DNA of 38,804 bases. It comes from Saccoglossus kowalevskii (Eukaryota; Hemichordata; Enteropneusta; Harrimaniidae). The notes below the pieces were generated by a model that was not told where the DNA came from, did not search any database, and saw only the letters and a list, made by a program, of their open reading frames with translations. The translations under genes were made by a program, and so were the position numbers. The stretch covers positions 39,431-78,234 of the forward strand of contig NW_003132868.1 in the NCBI RefSeq assembly GCF_000003605.2, in the 5' to 3' direction. Positions 1 through 12,000 of the stretch are shown here, piece by piece (within the stretch, counting starts at the first letter, position 1; the number at the start of each line of letters is the position of its first letter).

Positions 1-283
1 AAATCTTCATTTGTGTGTAAAATTTCATTTGTGTATTAAAATCTTCATTTGTGTTTGTAAAATCTTCATTTTTGTATGTAAAATCTTCATTTGTGTTTGT
101 AAAATCTTCATTTTTGTATGTAAAATCTTCATTTGTGTTTGTAAAATCTTCATTTGTGTTTGTAAAATCTTCATTTTTGTATGTAAAATCTTCATTTTTG
201 GATGTAAAATCTTCATTTGTGTATGTAAAATCTTCATTTGTATTCTTAAAATCTTCATTTGTATTCTTAAAATCTTCAAATAG
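1..283. repeat. 21-bp tandem repeat (minisatellite) at window edge
   Basis: About 13 head-to-tail copies of a 21-bp unit built on AAAATCTTCATTT followed by GTGTTTGT or TTGTATGT. Two unit variants mix along the array, and the first copies at the left edge are shorter and imperfect. Because 21 is a multiple of three, the array stays open in several frames on both strands, giving heptapeptide-repeat ORFs that are not genes. The array probably continues to the left of the window. Confidence 0.9.
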
Positions 284-769
284 AGATTTGTCAAATACAA
301 ATGAATATTCCATGAATACGATTAGAAATGAAGATTTTAGGAATACAAATTATAAATACAAAATTTAAATACCATCTGTGAGTGAATAAATGAAGGCAAT
401 GTACAATAGAAACAACAGTTTTACAATAACCTGCTCCATTGGTGCATCAAAGGAGGTCTTCGATCCATTTTATATCACGTGTTAGCATTGCAACTATATA
501 AAGTGTAAAGTAATCTCACGACTACTATCAAACATTATACAACAGTCATATGAATGTGCAAGAAAAGCATTAATGTAGCACACTCTAAACGCGTTAAGAG
601 ATGACTCACATCACAGCTGACTACTGTAGGAGTTGAAACAAAATGTTGCAAGGAGAACACTTTCAACCTCAGTAGTGACGTCTCTGGTGGTCATTATCTA
701 CGTCGTTCTAGTAATTGTATGACCTAGGTGATAACAATTATCAACTAGTCGACATTTTGAGTGCACAAC
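284..769. other. AT-rich spacer, nothing recognised
   Basis: No ORF, splice-site-bounded exon, RNA gene or clear repeat was found between the minisatellite and the decayed LINE. Part of it may be the unrecognised 3' end of that minus-strand LINE. Confidence 0.5.
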
Positions 770-2520
770 TTTACCACACTGCTCTAGAGAAGTACTTTAA
801 TTTTGTTTTCTGAATGTTGTAAACGAAGTCCTGTTCATTGGCATACAGCTCACAGGCACGAATAAATTTACGTAGAATCTTAATAGAGGGCGCTATGATA
901 CTCACATCATCGGCGTAACTTAACTTGTTGGCAAATGCATGCTCCAACTCGACATCCACAAAACTGGCTGTTTACTTCACTTAACTCGTCCATGCAAATA
1001 TTATTAAAACTCTATTTGACACATTCAACCCAGTTTACATAAAAGTACCCCATCTAACGCAAGCAGTAATATTGGCCGCAATACTAGCTCAATAAGCGAA
1101 TAATGTGGGCTGGAAATTTACGTTTTACAAGCTTATTGAAAGAAGTTCAATTTTGAACTTGTCGAACGCTTTAGATGCGTCAAAAAACGAATAATCCACT
1201 GCCAAGATAATTATAATAACGGATGATCTCCTTAAGAATCAGTATGCACAAGCCAGTATGTCAGAGTGTTCTTAAAAAAATCGAGTTGATTGTCCGTAGT
1301 CTAAGCGCACATTTCACATCGTTCAAACATAATATTCTTCAAACATAAGACATCACAGAGGTAATCACGATTGTACGATAATTATTTCTGCTCGTTATAT
1401 CGCCTCTTTTTTTCTTGAAATAGGAGAATGTGACAATTTCCATCCCGCATGGGGTAATACCACTAGAATTGACAACAATTGAATGCTTAAGGTTTTCAGC
1501 AATAAGACCATCAACACCAGCTGACTTAGCAGGCAATAATTGGTCAATATTCGAAACCTCATTCACACGTTAAAAACACGTGTAATGTCATTACTAATAT
1601 TGGAAAAGTGAATTAACACAGAACCCTATAGCTTCAAAGTGGCTTGCCCACATATCCGCAATTGTCTCTTCACCAGTTGCATCGCCAACCGTAGACGAAG
1701 GAACTGAATATGCATTGACGTAAAGCAAGTTTGAATTTTGATCTCGATGATTTCATGGTATCAAACACAGTCCGCTATACATTGGAGATACGCCACAACC
1801 AGAGACAGTCCCGCGCTAAACGATCATTCCTCCCTGGTACGTCCTAGGATTGTGGGTAAAGTGTGACATCATACCCACTATTGGTATGCAAATGTTACGC
1901 ATACAAATCTCATAATCCTTGTATTAGCATATTTGTTCATATTTAACTTTGGACCAATCAAAACGCCTGCGACGTTTACAGACGTAATCATTATTTGAAT
2001 CGGTACTGAAAATAAAGGCCATGGCTATACATAATATTAACACAAACAACGGCACGATGCAAACTAACAAAATAGATGCAGTGATCAATCCATGAAATCA
2101 TACCATGCGCCCTACTAATATCGTCGACACTAGTGTCAAGCAATACAGTGACCGATATTACAAGTCCCGCCTGTTGACAAAATTCCTGGATCTCGTTGCC
2201 AAAGAACGACCGTGTACAGGGATCAGTATTCCAGTCCCTCATTACAAAGATATTTTGCGTGTCTACCTGTTGGGCACCCGGTAATCATGGGTCATCGAAT
2301 GTGTTAATTCTAAATGCGGTACCCATGGACTTTCTCCATAAATTAAGGGCAATAGAAGCATTCTGGTGGTATCGACAGCTTTCACCCCAAAGGCATACAA
2401 GCATATATAGTGGATAAATATCCCATATTATCCTTAACAAGCCAGTGTTCCTGCAACAGACATATGTCATGTACACCACACACAGTGTAAACAAGAAGTC
2501 TGCTGGACTCAATCAATCTA
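770..2520 (-). mobile_element. Decayed non-LTR retrotransposon (LINE) ORF2: endonuclease plus reverse transcriptase
   Basis: Read on the minus strand, fragments of one LINE polyprotein lie in the expected order. An endonuclease start with a QEHWL-type motif lies near 2450, and NTDPCT then SWIDHCI (typical of the end of an APE-type endonuclease) at about 2230-2070. A linker containing GEETIADMWASHF is at about 1690-1620. RT motifs follow: KSAGVDGLIAENLKHS (about 1530-1480), DASKAFDKF near 1170, MDELSEV near 985, and the catalytic-box sequence YADDVSIIAPS at about 920-880. Stops and frameshifts separate these pieces, so it is a dead copy. The RT core between DASKAFD and MDELS looks heavily eroded. 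The endonuclease places it among APE-type LINEs; the clade is uncertain. Confidence 0.8.
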
Positions 2521-2755
2521 ATTTAAAAGTTACAAAGTTAATTCAAGACATAACGACAAACATAGCTCATTGGGGGGGATAATGTATAACAGCCAGTCAT
2601 TGTTGTAACTCGATGTTTTCGTAATTCGAACAATTCAGCATCTCCAGCAAAGGAGTTCACCGCGCGGTTAAAAGTCATTAAGGCATGTGCAGGTTTAAAC
2701 AAGAACACAAATCTAGGTTGTCCAGGAACCCGTATGTCTACATCAAAATAGGGAT

Positions 2756-3308
2756 GGGGAAATGTTCAAAAGCGCTGTAAGTTTTGTAAACAGATGCTTC
2801 GCACCACCAAATGAAAACGCCTATTTTTTCTTTTGATGTTACTTACATGTTTTACTTTTTTTTGTTACCCATATATTTATTGCTAACAATAGATAGAAAT
2901 GTGTATTTTCTAAAGATGTAATAATTGTCACTGTTATTGTAACTGTTGCATGGCATTCACCAGACCATTCTTATGTGTATATTGCCAATTTCTCTGTGTA
3001 CTTATCCCAATATTGAAAAACTATTGTCTCTTCTCTCAACATTCCAACCTTGTATTATTCGTCGCTTAGCTATATACTTGTTACAAGCATTCAAAAGACG
3101 AGATAATTACAAGACAAGTTAAAAATATCTTAGTGATTTATTCATTCTTTACATGTAAATTGATTTATAAATATTATTTTCTTCTTTTTTGTGGTGTTGT
3201 AATTAGTAGTATGTGTTTCTTTTTCTCTGTAAAAACACCTCTACCTATGTATTTTTAAATAAAGTACGATGGGTAGCGGCCCAGTACTGAATAAAGATTG
3301 ATTGATTC
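2756..3308 (+). repeat. Possible 3' untranslated tail of a second LINE
   Basis: This AT-rich stretch has no ORF and ends at 3282-3307 with GTACTGAATAAAG followed by the short tandem run ATTGATTGATT. A polyadenylation-like AATAAA just before a short 3' microsatellite is typical of CR1/L2-like LINE copies. No coding part of an element lies directly upstream on this strand, so it would be a strongly 5'-truncated insertion. The assignment rests only on the tail. Confidence 0.35.
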
Positions 3309-4348
3309 TTATGTGTACACAAAATAGCTGCATTGATTCCAGGCTGCTGTACGTGTTACTTGAAAGTAGCAATAATGTTTTTAATTTAATGGAAACTACA
3401 CACATATAGTACGCATCGGGATTCGTTGTGGAATTTCCAGAGACCGCTGTTCCAACGTGAAACAATATTTACTGTTGAGAGACTGCCGCAAAGTTATAGA
3501 AAATGCCAAAACATATAGCATCAAAGTTCATCAAATTTAATGTATTTTCTGGGATGATTATAATTTGTCCAAAGACATAGAATTTGAAATAAGAAATATC
3601 CATGCACATATAACCTGGAATCCAAACCTCTTCGCCTAATTATAGGTAATACAAAGTACATATAAAGGTCAGACCTACTTAGAGAGCTGTGAGAAATACA
3701 AAAATAGAACGAAATAAGTATCTGTGCAAACTTGGTTATAGAATTATTAAACAAACAGAAGGTTTGTTCAAACTGCCTCTGGTGGATTAATTGGAATTAG
3801 CTGGTTTGGCTGGTTTTATAAATATTTAAAATTTCATATATAATATGTTGAAATACATCTTCGCCAGCAACCCTCGTTTGTTCGATTCGTGGCTGGAGGA
3901 ATATGTTTACATTGATCTCGCGAAACCGTGCGGTTCAGACGACGGTCAAAATTAAGAAAATGACATAATTTGTACTTTTTGCACTAAACTCATCATACTA
4001 AAGTGTGTTTATCAATATTTTATTAGTTAATTAGTAGTTACCGTGACAACTCAGTTGTAGAATATATACGGCGCCGATTAAAGTCTTACTAAGTGCGCAG
4101 AAATATAACGATATTTTGTGTTGTTGTCATGGTGACTGAAAGAGGGAGGCATGCATAACGAATTTTAATTACTTTGTTTCGTGTGTTTTTCATCAAAGCG
4201 TTAATCGATAGCAATCGAGCCGTGACACAGGCAAGTTGTATGGATCAGTTTATCACATCAAAACATTCGGACGCGCGCCATCTAGACGCACTCTAGTTTG
4301 TCTTATACTGGAGATTTGTATAAGGTTTCACGGACAAATATGCTTAAA
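3309..4348. other. Non-coding stretch, nothing firm
   Basis: Short interrupted plus-strand reading frames occur around 3500-3760, but none has splice boundaries or a recognisable domain. GC is somewhat higher near 3890-3950 and 4260-4310. I see no gene, RNA or repeat that I can support. Confidence 0.5.
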
Positions 4349-4417
4349 TTATGAGACGTTTATGAATCAAAATTAAAAGAACATGGCATTTAAAATAAAA
4401 TTTAAAATTTGTTTTAG

Positions 4418-4621
4418 GTGACTTGTCATTTAAATCGTTTTGAAGTGAACGTTTCAGTAACACCATGCTTCGCACAGTCGCTATCAACAGACACAAACCC
4501 CTGTAAACCTAGCATAGAAGTGTATGTAGTCCGTATTAGCGAAATGTTTCAAGATACCAAAATTGAAGCCGAATACAATTGGTATTGCACTCTATCGGTT
4601 TTGACGAACATATTGAAATGA
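4418..4621 (+). other. Exon-like ORF, copy 1 (hypothetical)
   Basis: The ORF opens directly after a good 3' splice site (pyrimidine-rich run then TTTTAG at 4411-4417) and runs 67 codons to TGA at 4619-4621. It has no ATG at its start; the first codon is GTG, so if real it would be a terminal exon. A segment reading VYVVRISEMFQDTK followed by NWYC faintly resembles the first strands of BAH domains, where a conserved Arg-Ile pair precedes an aromatic-rich strand. I cannot confirm this. No partner exon was found upstream. It may equally be a pseudogene fragment or a chance ORF. Confidence 0.25.
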
Positions 4622-4742
4622 GATGCCGGTCATATTGCAAATATATTTATATATTATTCATTTATTCAAAAAGTCACTTGTTTACCGCTTGTTGATCTTT
4701 CGTTAGGTATCTGATTAACTTGTGTCAGTCATAATACACAAA

Positions 4743-4750
4743 TGACGTCA
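4743..4750. promoter_or_regulatory. CRE-like palindrome TGACGTCA
   Basis: A full 8-bp cAMP-response-element palindrome, the consensus site for CREB/ATF proteins, inside AATGACGTCATT. It lies about 1 kb upstream of the Dispatched-like start codon. Its function is unknown; an exact 8-mer can occur by chance. Confidence 0.4.
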
Positions 4751-4836
4751 TTAGATTATAACAGACGTTATGAGACGTTTATGAATCAAAATTAAAAGAA
4801 CATGGCATTTAAAATAAAATTTAAAATTTGTTTTAG

Positions 4837-5040
4837 GTGACTTGTCATTTAAATCGTTTTGAAGTGAACGTTTCAGTAACACCATGCTTCGCACAGTCGC
4901 TATCAACAGACACAAACCCCTGTAAACCTAGCATAGAAGTGTATGTAGTCCGTATTAGCGAAATGTTTCAAGATACCAAAATTGAAGCCGAATACAATTG
5001 GTATTGCACTCTATCGGTTTTGACGAACATATTGAAATGA
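4837..5040 (+). other. Exon-like ORF, copy 2 (identical to the copy at 4418)
   Basis: Second copy of the 67-codon frame in the tandem duplication, with the same TTTTAG acceptor and the same stop. If the copy-1 exon were used in a transcript, this would be a duplicated alternative terminal exon. No independent evidence of function. Confidence 0.25.
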
Positions 5041-5161
5041 GATGCCGGTCATATTGCAAATATATTTATATATTATTCATTTATTCAAAAAGTCACTTGT
5101 TTACCGCTTGTTGATCTTTCGTTAGGTATCTGATTAACTTGTGTCAGTCATAATACACAAA

Positions 5162-5169
5162 TGACGTCA
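5162..5169. promoter_or_regulatory. CRE-like palindrome TGACGTCA, duplicated copy
   Basis: The same element in the second unit of the 419-bp duplication, about 570 bp upstream of the first coding exon of the Dispatched-like gene. The duplication gives two full CREs 419 bp apart in the presumed upstream region. Confidence 0.4.
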
Positions 5170-5187
5170 TTAGATTATAACAGACGT

Positions 5188-5738
5188 GATCATGCTTGTT
5201 CATTTCCAAAACAACTGGAACATATGTACGTAATTAAATACAAAAACGCTCTATATTGCTGACTATCAGCCTGAATTGTCACTGTAGTTTATCTTTGAAC
5301 TGCTAGCAGGTAACTATTTTCTTCGTCACGGTATACGCTGTGGTTACGTGGTGCGGCGAGAGACAAAATATGTGCGAAACTCACAACATATGTTGGCAGT
5401 GTTGGTTACATATTCCAGGTCATCAGATCGGGGTCAATAAACTTTATAATTGATGTTCGAGACGAGTGGTCGACTCTCACTTTTGCATTTTTGAAACGGC
5501 ATTGGTATGCAAATTTGAAAGTATACGTCACAACTCACGTGTATTATTATATTTCCGGCAGTTACGTGCAGGAGCAGACGCGTGTTTGCTGGCGTTTTCG
5601 CGTGATTCCTTAAAACCCCTGTATTGGACTATGCTTGCTATATGATTTAAATGATTATTACGCCAATTATGATGGCAGATATTTCGGGAAAAGGCACGAA
5701 CGTGGGGTGAATGGAGTACTTGATACATCATAACAACA
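5188..5738 (+). promoter_or_regulatory. Presumed 5' flank / 5' UTR of the Dispatched-like gene
   Basis: This is the stretch immediately upstream of the first ATG. It holds an octamer-type motif ATGCAAAT at 5507-5514, within ATTGGTATGCAAAT, a 14-mer that also occurs near 1881-1894. An in-frame TGA at 5721-5723 limits the start. I see no convincing TATA box or initiator and cannot place the transcription start. Confidence 0.35.
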
Positions 5739-6015
5739 ATGACCTCTGTATTGACGTCTTCTTCATCGGCAGCGTTGCATTCATCTGGCACGCGCACGGA
5801 GGCCACGGAGATATGGGAGCTTCGGGAGCCGAATAAGAGAAGTTCAAATGGGGGAGTTGTGAATCCTGTAGCGATACGTGAATATCCCGAAACCTCGCGT
5901 CGACTTCCTGGCATAACCGAAAGACCTAACCAATCAACAACAGCCGCTACTAAAGGGCACAAACAGCCGTTAGCATGGTGCGAATTTATAGTCAAACGTC
6001 CAAAAATTGCTTTTG
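5739..6015 (+). CDS. Dispatched-like coding exon 1 (cytoplasmic N-terminus)
   Basis: This exon encodes residues 1-92 and one base of codon 93. ATG 5739 is the first in-frame methionine after the TGA at 5721-5723. The donor is TTTTG|GTGAGT at 6015/6016, phase 1, which matches the phase of the acceptor at 9646/9647; the splice creates Gly93 inside TM1. The N-terminus is Ser/Thr-rich and polar, and WCEFIVKRPKIAF leads into the membrane, as in other RND/Patched proteins. No homology evidence exists for residues 1-75, so the exon call rests on phase, donor quality and the completed TM1. A 165-codon minus-strand ORF opposite is a shadow. Confidence 0.7.
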
Positions 6016-9000
6016 GTGAGTACATTTGTACATGTACATGTACATTTCCAAAAAAGACGGCGTAGAGAGTAGTAAGCGATCGGTTTTAATATCATACCGG
6101 TGTCAGCATGATGGATTGCATTAGGGGCGCTATGCAAGGTAATTACTCCTACCCTACACAATGAATATTAACATTGAAGTTCTGCCTTACTCTTCAACTT
6201 CGTTGCACACTAAAATGAATGAAAAACATCGCTGTATCAAACCTAATCCTCTCTATAAAGCCCCAGGCTCACAATTGACAATCGTATCTTTATTTTGCGT
6301 GCGATAACGGTCAAGTAAGTGTTCAATGAATTCTCGGAACAGCCAGCACTATGGTAGATCATGTTAAAGTATTTGACCGGTTCGGTTTACCTACACGGAA
6401 ACTGAATGTTTTGAAAACGACTCTTTATATTTGATTCTGACATCTAAGTATATGGCACAGCGAGGGGTTCAATGGATAAGCGAGGCTGGTTGTTCTTTCA
6501 ACCAATTTTTAAATCATCGCATAAAATATTATTTTATCTGATGTTTATTTTTTTAATTAGTTTTTCTTAAGATTAATAATTATATATCTACCAGCGGAAT
6601 TAGTCCCAATATATCATGGTCTAAATAAACCTTGTAAATATAATTAATTAATAATTATTGACAAAACATGCGTATTTTGTCTGCAGCCGTGTAGTGAGTG
6701 TTTTTGTTGGTGCTCTGTAAATATGCGAGTTCATTCTGAAATCACTGGTGTGTGAAATGACAGAACGATCCATTACAGCATAGAGGTTAAGATAGACAGA
6801 CCGTTAATTCCACTGTATTATATAGCATTTATCCCAAAGAATTACAGACCGTAAAGTTGTATAAACAGCATCATTTTCATTATAAAAATGATAAATGAGC
6901 AATCTTGTATTTTTTATAACAATTTGACGACATTGCGGAAGATTTAATATCCAATTATTTTGGATACAATTATTGGGAAATTTTTCTACAAAGAAATACA
7001 AATTTAGCTGTAACTGAATTCGCCATTTTTAGAAATACGTCATTGGTGTCTGGTGCGTGTATCTCACTAATGCAATCTGTTGAAATAACAGCTGTGGCAG
7101 CAAATATCCCACCGCCTATACTATTTGTATACGTTCTTTGTCGTGCAATGCATGCATATATATGTGTATAAAATCGGCGCATTTATCCTATGTCATGCAT
7201 TTATTTTTGTATTCTCAATGATTACGAATGGCAAAAAAACAATCACAGGACCAGCTAAATAAACAAAGAATTACAAAACATATTATATTTAATGCATACA
7301 TGCAAAAGGCAAGGTTAAACAACATGCAGAAAAACGTATTACACCAAATTTTGATTTGAACTTGCGGAAAGAACTAATTATTGCCAAACATTACTTGGTA
7401 AATATAAAAACTTGGTCAACCAAATATATAATCAATTACAAACGTTTCAGTTTCAAATCTTGACACCAGAGGGCGCAGCTATTGTTGTCCGCTTGTAAAT
7501 AATCGGACACTTGACACATGACACTTACCTTAGAATTGTCAGTGTAATTAGATACATTTGATGTTAAAATACAATCCGACATATCACTGATTTGCATGAT
7601 TCAGTAATGTCATAATTTTCAATATCTCTATATACTATGTTATACCATTCATGTAAATCTGATTGGTTCGTGCAAGCAGATTGACCTTTTGACATGATTG
7701 ATGATTGGCTATCGCAAATAAGCCAATATCTCACAATACTCAGATTGGTGGTTTTACACAATATTGTTTTGAATTATTAACAATTATATTAATTTAAACA
7801 TTCCAAGTAAAAATGTATATGTAAGATCTTCGTTTCAAATTCCCCGAATCTTAACTTCTCCGTTCACATAAATTTGTTTCTCTAGTGAGCGATTCGTCAA
7901 AGATTATGAAATGACAACGGTTTAAAGTTAATTGGAAATTTTGTTACCAATACAAACCGTAAATATAGTGATAACATCAAAAATAAACACCCAACCTTCC
8001 TATATAATGAGCATTTCACTACAGAACGAAACGACCACTCGGGGCCCAGTCACAATACAAATGACGGTTACAGTGAGGGTAAAGTATCAATATTACAATG
8101 TTTCCCCGATAAGCACAGCGTGATGCTCACAGTAGTGCAATAATCTTTGCATTTTCATTTCGAAAACTCACCACACGTCATTCAGACACAGGGCCGGGCA
8201 TGTTCGGTGTAAAATTACAGTTTTGGTTTTGAAAAAAAATAGTATGAGTTTACATATTCACCTTAACTTGGTGATGCATATACTCTGGTTTCTACTACCC
8301 CTCCCCACCATATTCAAGTAGAAACGTTTTTATGAGCTCCATTTTTATTTTTGACGATTTTGAACTGTTCGCACTCGCTTTGTCAGTAGATAATAGCGAT
8401 GCCAATTACAATACGAATGGTGGAATCAAAGCATAGCGTTTTGATTTGGATTCGATACGAATATCCAGATTGTCTGCAGCATTCAGTGACAGGTGTATAT
8501 TACAAAAATGGAAATTACATTTCGCTGTTTTGTAGCAGCAAATTTAGCAAAACGAAATCTCATTTGTAACCACACTACAAAATACAGCGATGTTTGTGTT
8601 GATCGTCTTTCGACCAACGTAGTCGTACGTTTTGGGGGTCAGTTTCATATAAAATTGTGAATTTTTATTAAATATTTAATAAGTATGTTACATAGCAATC
8701 CACTGATCACTGAGTTATACATTTTATTGTGCCAAAAGAAAAATGAAGGCACACGTCCGCAACTTTTAGGAGTACAAGCAAATCGTGTAGCCGGACCGTG
8801 ACATGCGTGAGATGCTAGCATACGGAGTTAACACCTCCGGTTGAAATGATAACAGCTGTCTACAAAGTACTAGTAAACAACTACACGGATCATGTAAATT
8901 ACATTTCCCTCGACGCATTGGTGCAATTACTGAGCCGCGGTTTAAAATAAAATGCACACGTTACGTGCAAGGTGACAAATCATTGATACACTCAATAACA

Positions 9001-12000
9001 CTGGTCATATGTAATGTCGATGTGATGCAGAGTATTCACCAATTTTAAAACTTCAAAAATATTCGTCCAAATTAAAAATAACTTACTGGACAAAATGAAA
9101 AATGACGTGTTGATGCGTATACGCAGTCAATTTGTTTCCGTGATCAACAAAACAAAACTTGCGTTAATAGTTCCATTATATGAAATTGTACTTCAAGATA
9201 TTAAAAGATACAGAAAAACAAATTAAAAAGTAGGTTACTTAAGGTGAAGCGGAGAAAAAATGATATCACGGAAAATTCTAGAAAATGGTACAACGTATGA
9301 GAAGCAATGTATTAATGTGAATATGCGATAAGTTGGTACTATAATTGACAGCTGTTAAAACAAATCATTGGAAATGTTATTGTATAACTATTGTTTATAA
9401 TGAGTTGACAATGGTAACCGTTAAATATTTATTATTAATAAATAATATGTTAACATTTCATGATTATGTTTTATAGTATTACTGAGCAGTTGACATGGGA
9501 TGATTTAATCGTTAGCCCCAATCGTTAAAAACTGCATTGAAACAAATAGAAGATAAGTTTGGAATTATATTGTGTTGCTCAACTTTAACTTGAAATCATT
9601 GTCAAATGTAGTACTAACTCGATTTTTTCTTTTCTTTTCGTTACAGGTGTAACCCTGTGTTGCAATTTTTCATTTTTTCTCCTAACTATCATACTAGTCG
9701 TGTCTGGACAAAATGTTTTCCCGACTGTTTTTACTGATTTGCCGCTACAGCTAAAATACGACAACCAATGGTTACGGTTCATGGCATGGCAGGCCAGGGA
9801 CAATAATTTCACGAGATATGTCCATACTGTCGACAGTTTGGGTTATTCCGCCGGTATTCGTTCAACTTTGTACCAAGGAATAATCATCGTCTACGAATTG
9901 CCGGGTGGTAATGTGCTGAGCAAGACGAGTTTAGAAGCAATTCGTGACTTGGAAAACGAACTGACTGCTAAACCTGGTTATGTCGATTATTGTCAACTCA
10001 ACAGGCTTGGCAATTGCATTAAACCGATATCAATCGTTCGCTTCTTCGACGGTACATACGCAGCGCAGCACCCGGTGTTCAACGATACGAATTTCCAAAA
10101 CATCCCTGCGGTGTTAGCGGCAGCAAATTCGGTGCCTAAACTTCGTAACATGCTCCAGTTTCACCTTGGAAAAGACTCGGTGATCGACGAGGTCAATAGC
10201 ATCGCGATGTCTTCCTTAACTCGGTCCATCATCCCACATGGCTTGCCATTAGAAAATATGTCCGATGAAAAAGAAATGACCAAAATTGTAGACAACTTCA
10301 TCACATCCACATACGAATCACGCCTACAAGAACTGAACAGGAACGGCTATGGCGGCTTGCGGATATTCTATAACTCACGATTACTTTGGCAGAATGCAGT
10401 TAACAAACAAGTAGAAAAGGATCTAGTTTTAGTGGCAGGAAGCATCGCTTTTATATTTGGTTTCATCTGGTTCCAAACTAATTCCCTTTGGATAACAGGA
10501 TTTGCAGTTCTCGGCATCATTACGTCCTTTTTCTGTGCTAATCTAATCTACCGGTACGTGTTCGATTTTCACTTTTTTGGCGTATTTCACATTTTAGCTA
10601 TCTTCATTATCCTCGGCATCGGGGCTGATGATCTGTTCGTTTTTATGGACACGTGGCGAGCTACGGAATTTGTGGAATACCCAGGCCTAGAATACAGGCT
10701 TTCTGATGCCTACAGACGAGCTACGGGATCCATGTTGGTGACGTCACTTACTACATCTATTGCTTTCTTCGTGAACGCAGTGTCCCCTCTTCTCGGCGTT
10801 AGTACATTCGGGATATTCGCGGGAATCCTCGTACTTGTCAACTATATCACCGTGATCATATTTTTTCCAACAGTAGTGATCACCTACCATCTGTTTTGGC
10901 GCGATTTCCTTTGGTGCTGTCACAGGCCCTGCATAAAACGCCCAGTAACCAATGAGAGTATGGAAGTCCTGAATGAGCAACGAAATAAACAAAAAAACAT
11001 CGTTGTAAGATTCTTCGTTGGACGTTACTACAGATTCGTAACACATAAAGTGAGTCGCTGGAACATAATTCTCAGTTTCGCCGTTTTAGTGGCCGGGTTT
11101 GGTTATTCTGCATCTCTGCTTGGACCACAAGAAGAAGGGGTAAGATAATAAATGACGAGGAGCAAATATTCTTATAAACATAAAGTAAATTTTTAACCTC
11201 GGAGGCATTTTTTGTGTGTCGTGTGGTTCAAGTCTATTTGCATGTTTCGTTATTACGCATTCCTGTAACATATATATATTATCCAATATCATTATTTGGA
11301 TGTAAAACAGAATAACAATTATTGTGATTGGCAGATGAATTAGTGTTGTTACCACCCGGATGTTTCCAATTACTTTATCACAATTTCTAGTATTTCCCGG
11401 ATTAAAGTTACTTTAACTGCGTCAGATTTCTGTCGACTTTTCATTAATTTCAATTACTTTACGCTCTGACAGGTTCAAATTTTCAAAGATGGTAGCAACT
11501 TCATAGAATTTGCGAATAGGCGCAGAGACTCTTTCAAACCAAGCATGAATGATCGTGTGTCTAATGTGAATATAATCTGGGGATTGAAAAACCAAGATTT
11601 ATCCAGATGCCACCACACCGATTACGAATGTCCTGGAGACACAATTTGGGACGATAGTTTCGATCTAAATCCACTACCTGCCCAAGCTGCATTGTTGGTA
11701 AGTTCGGTAAACGAGACCGATTTTACCTTTTTGGTAAACTGTACTGGTTTCATGCAAGTGTTACTTCAAATAGAACATATTAATTTATCATTTTAGAAAC
11801 TGTTTTATAAATGTTTAAATTAGTCCATAATTTACATATTTGATTTTTCATATATCCGCAATTATAACTAAATTATTATCTAAAATCAATGCATGACATA
11901 GCGCATCACTTTTTCTGATTACGTACATTTATTTCAAGTCCGTTTTTACATATAAATGATATTTGCATTACTGTAACAGAAGTTTTGTGACCGACTTCAA

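Larger units (their letters stand above)
4349..5187. repeat. Perfect tandem duplication, 419-bp unit
   Basis: Copy 1 is 4349-4767 and copy 2 is 4768-5186. Every base I compared at offset 419 is identical, and identity runs only one base past the second copy. Each unit contains a 67-codon exon-like ORF and one TGACGTCA palindrome. Perfect identity implies a very recent duplication, or an assembly artefact such as merged haplotypes or an overlapping contig join. Confidence 0.95.

Noticed and set aside
11-368. Overlapping ORFs of 90-105 codons on both strands
   Set aside because: They are the 21-bp minisatellite read through; heptapeptide repeats of Cys/Lys/Phe or Lys/Ile/Leu with no homology or gene context.
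3521-3754. 77-codon minus-strand ORF
   Set aside because: No domain, flanking splice sites or repeat identity that would support a gene.
5528-6025. 165-codon minus-strand ORF
   Set aside because: It lies opposite Dispatched-like exon 1, has no splice context or domain, and the plus-strand frame explains the openness.
10744-11046. 100-codon minus-strand ORF
   Set aside because: Antisense shadow of Dispatched-like exon 2.
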